Source of the DNA: Phoronis australis
Taxonomy: Eukaryota > Phoronida > Phoronidae
Assembly: GCA_002633005.1 (NCBI GenBank)
Contig: NMRA01000888.1
Span: forward strand, 1-40,584
DNA length: 40,584 nucleotides
Direction of reading: 5' to 3'
A model generated the notes under the pieces. It was not told the DNA's origin. It saw only the letters and a list, made by a program, of their open reading frames with translations, and ran no database searches. This document shows, one piece after another, positions 38,976 to 40,584 of the stretch. Within the stretch, counting starts at the first letter, position 1. Every line of letters starts with the position of its first letter. Both the position numbers and the translations under genes were made by a program.

Positions 38976-40584
38976 TGATTCGGCCGTCCAAGCAGAGGTG
39001 TTCATCGGCACACGCGGATAATCGATGTACACGTGCGTGTCTTACCCAACCACTTCAGGGTGTTTTTCTTTTTTCATTGAAATACTTAATGTTAACATTT
39101 CAGTTTCTATAACTCTATACTTTTGCAAATTTTGCTCCCAACTTTTATTCAAAGTGGCTTATGCCCTCAATTTCGAATGTGCACATGTAGGCTACACAAA
39201 CATATACAGTTCCATGATTGGTCAATTGTTGCATTCAATGACACACCTTTACATACACGCATACTCAGTGCTGTTTGTATGCTCATCGATTTCCATGGGT
39301 TTTTTTAATTTTTTTCTACTTAGTGTTCAAGTGTTTCACACGAACGCGTGCCTCAAATCTTTTTGTTTGAATAAATCATGTGGCGTCGGGTCAAGGAATT
39401 TTTAGACCCATACTAAAAATTTGGGGAATGCAGTGATGTAATGGCGCGCCGGGAGGATCGAGCGGCCCCCTTGACAGCTGATCGTCTTGTCGGTTTATAA
39501 ATAACTGAAAAACAGGTGCTATACAATTCTAACGACGAAAAAGGTAAATCATGTTGCTGTTCAATATCATTTTCTAAACATTTCAGTGATTGTCTTCTCG
39601 ACTAAGCCGGCAAAACCTCCCAAGCCCTAGCAGCACTCCCTGTGAATTTCAGCAAACACATTAGGAATTTTGTCTTTGAAATGGCTTATACGACCGTTTA
39701 AGCAATGCAAGGTTCACTCATTTACATTGCCTTATGTTACCAATATTTTAAAACCTCGTTAGTATTTAAAATTTCAAACTTGCACGTTTTCGATAAATTT
39801 GACCTCAAAAATCTGACTTTTTGCAAAATTTGGCGCAGAAAACCAACAACACTAGACAAAAACTGAATGATAATTTGATTGGGTTTTAATCATGTGAAAT
39901 TACCGGATGAGAAAAGTGATAAATATTATGACATTAGGTGAAAAATTGTTCAAAAAGAGAAAAAGAAAAAAAATAGTTAGCAGCACCTTCTGTTGGCCAG
40001 AAAACATACTACTATATTCTGAACTCCTGCCAAACAAACAATACTGTTAACCATTTGGAACTTGATAAAGATTTGATATCACAACCTACATATGAACAAC
40101 ATACAATTCCAACGCTTCTGCAAGGAATTCACTCTCATCACTTTTATTGATTGTCACAATTAATTATCATTATCCACACTGCAGTTCATTGTCAACTGTC
40201 ACAGGAAATGATACAATCTGCAGTCCCGACAGTCACCAGGATGATAAAATGTTGTCAATATTTTCCATTAGGTTAAAAATTTAAAGTTCTTTAACAACAT
40301 AGCATACACTTATTATGTTTCTTCATCCACTCCATCATCATTTATATCATCATTATTGTCATCAAAAGTTGTTTTTTGACTGAGACACCGTGTCCACACA
40401 GTCTGGACAGTCACACAACTTAGAACATGACATGCCCGACTTCAAACAAGAGCACATTTTTTACTACAACTACTTCTTTTACACTTTTCATGGCATTCTC
40501 TGGTGCTAAAGGCAGAATCATCCAGTGGAGCTTCAGACTACCCTCAGGGGGGGATCCAGGATTTTGAGTTAGGGGGAGGGGGGG
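38976..40584. other. Right edge, nothing recognised
   Basis: AT-rich intergenic sequence with short simple-sequence patches (ATCATCATTTATATCATC near 40335) and a G-rich end (40540-40584) that may be the tip of another MITE. Confidence 0.45.

Noticed and set aside
39025-39405. 126-codon open frame on the plus strand
   Set aside because: Composition is Phe/Ser/Cys-rich as expected from T-rich DNA. No motif, splice or promoter support was seen, and it overlaps another random frame.
1-40584. A bacterial-type defence, CRISPR or operon system
   Set aside because: There are no CRISPR arrays, operons or prokaryotic genes; the spliced gene structure is clearly animal.

Overview
The window is animal genomic DNA. 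It has spliced genes with GT..AG introns of about 0.2-3 kb, AT-rich introns and intergenic sequence, and many small DNA transposons and short tandem repeats. The gene content (full-length CENPJ/CPAP, a TAL-type bHLH gene) and the transposon types (a Kolobok-like element with a THAP relic, an element with a HIRAN-like relic) suggest an invertebrate, probably a marine bilaterian. I cannot name the species. One ambiguous base (12129) marks a possible assembly join.

Layout. Positions 1-1854 hold no exon I can support, and most of it is an old transposon copy. From 1855 to 27525 a plus-strand gene of 19 coding exons encodes a centriole assembly protein of the CENPJ/CPAP/SAS-4 family. All exon phases join without a break, giving 1333 codons, against 1338 residues in human CPAP as I remember it. 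The introns carry the main curiosities: a Kolobok-like element with a nested element (2163-4998), several MITEs, a duplicated exon 8 (11437-12128 and 12274-12967), a 1.2 kb array of CTCF-like motifs (16689-17693), a 17-bp minisatellite, and introns whose first bases repeat the splice donor.

From 27526 to about 31446 there is a repeat-bearing intergenic stretch. On the minus strand, 31914-32639 is an intact single-exon coding region of 241 residues with a TAL1/LYL1/TAL2-type bHLH domain. It has a predicted noncoding first exon, a 5' UTR intron and a CCAAT/TATA-like promoter near 33260. CENPJ and the TAL gene lie tail to tail. From 33300 to the end (7.3 kb) I see only MITEs, tRNA-like SINE fragments, G-runs and AT-rich sequence.

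The two genes have no known direct functional link: CPAP builds centriolar microtubules and TAL proteins are transcription factors. The closest parallel is the human STIL-TAL1 neighbourhood, where the CPAP partner STIL lies beside TAL1. The observations most worth checking are the exon-8 duplication, whose copies can only be used one at a time and which may be an assembly artefact, and the phased CTCF-like array.
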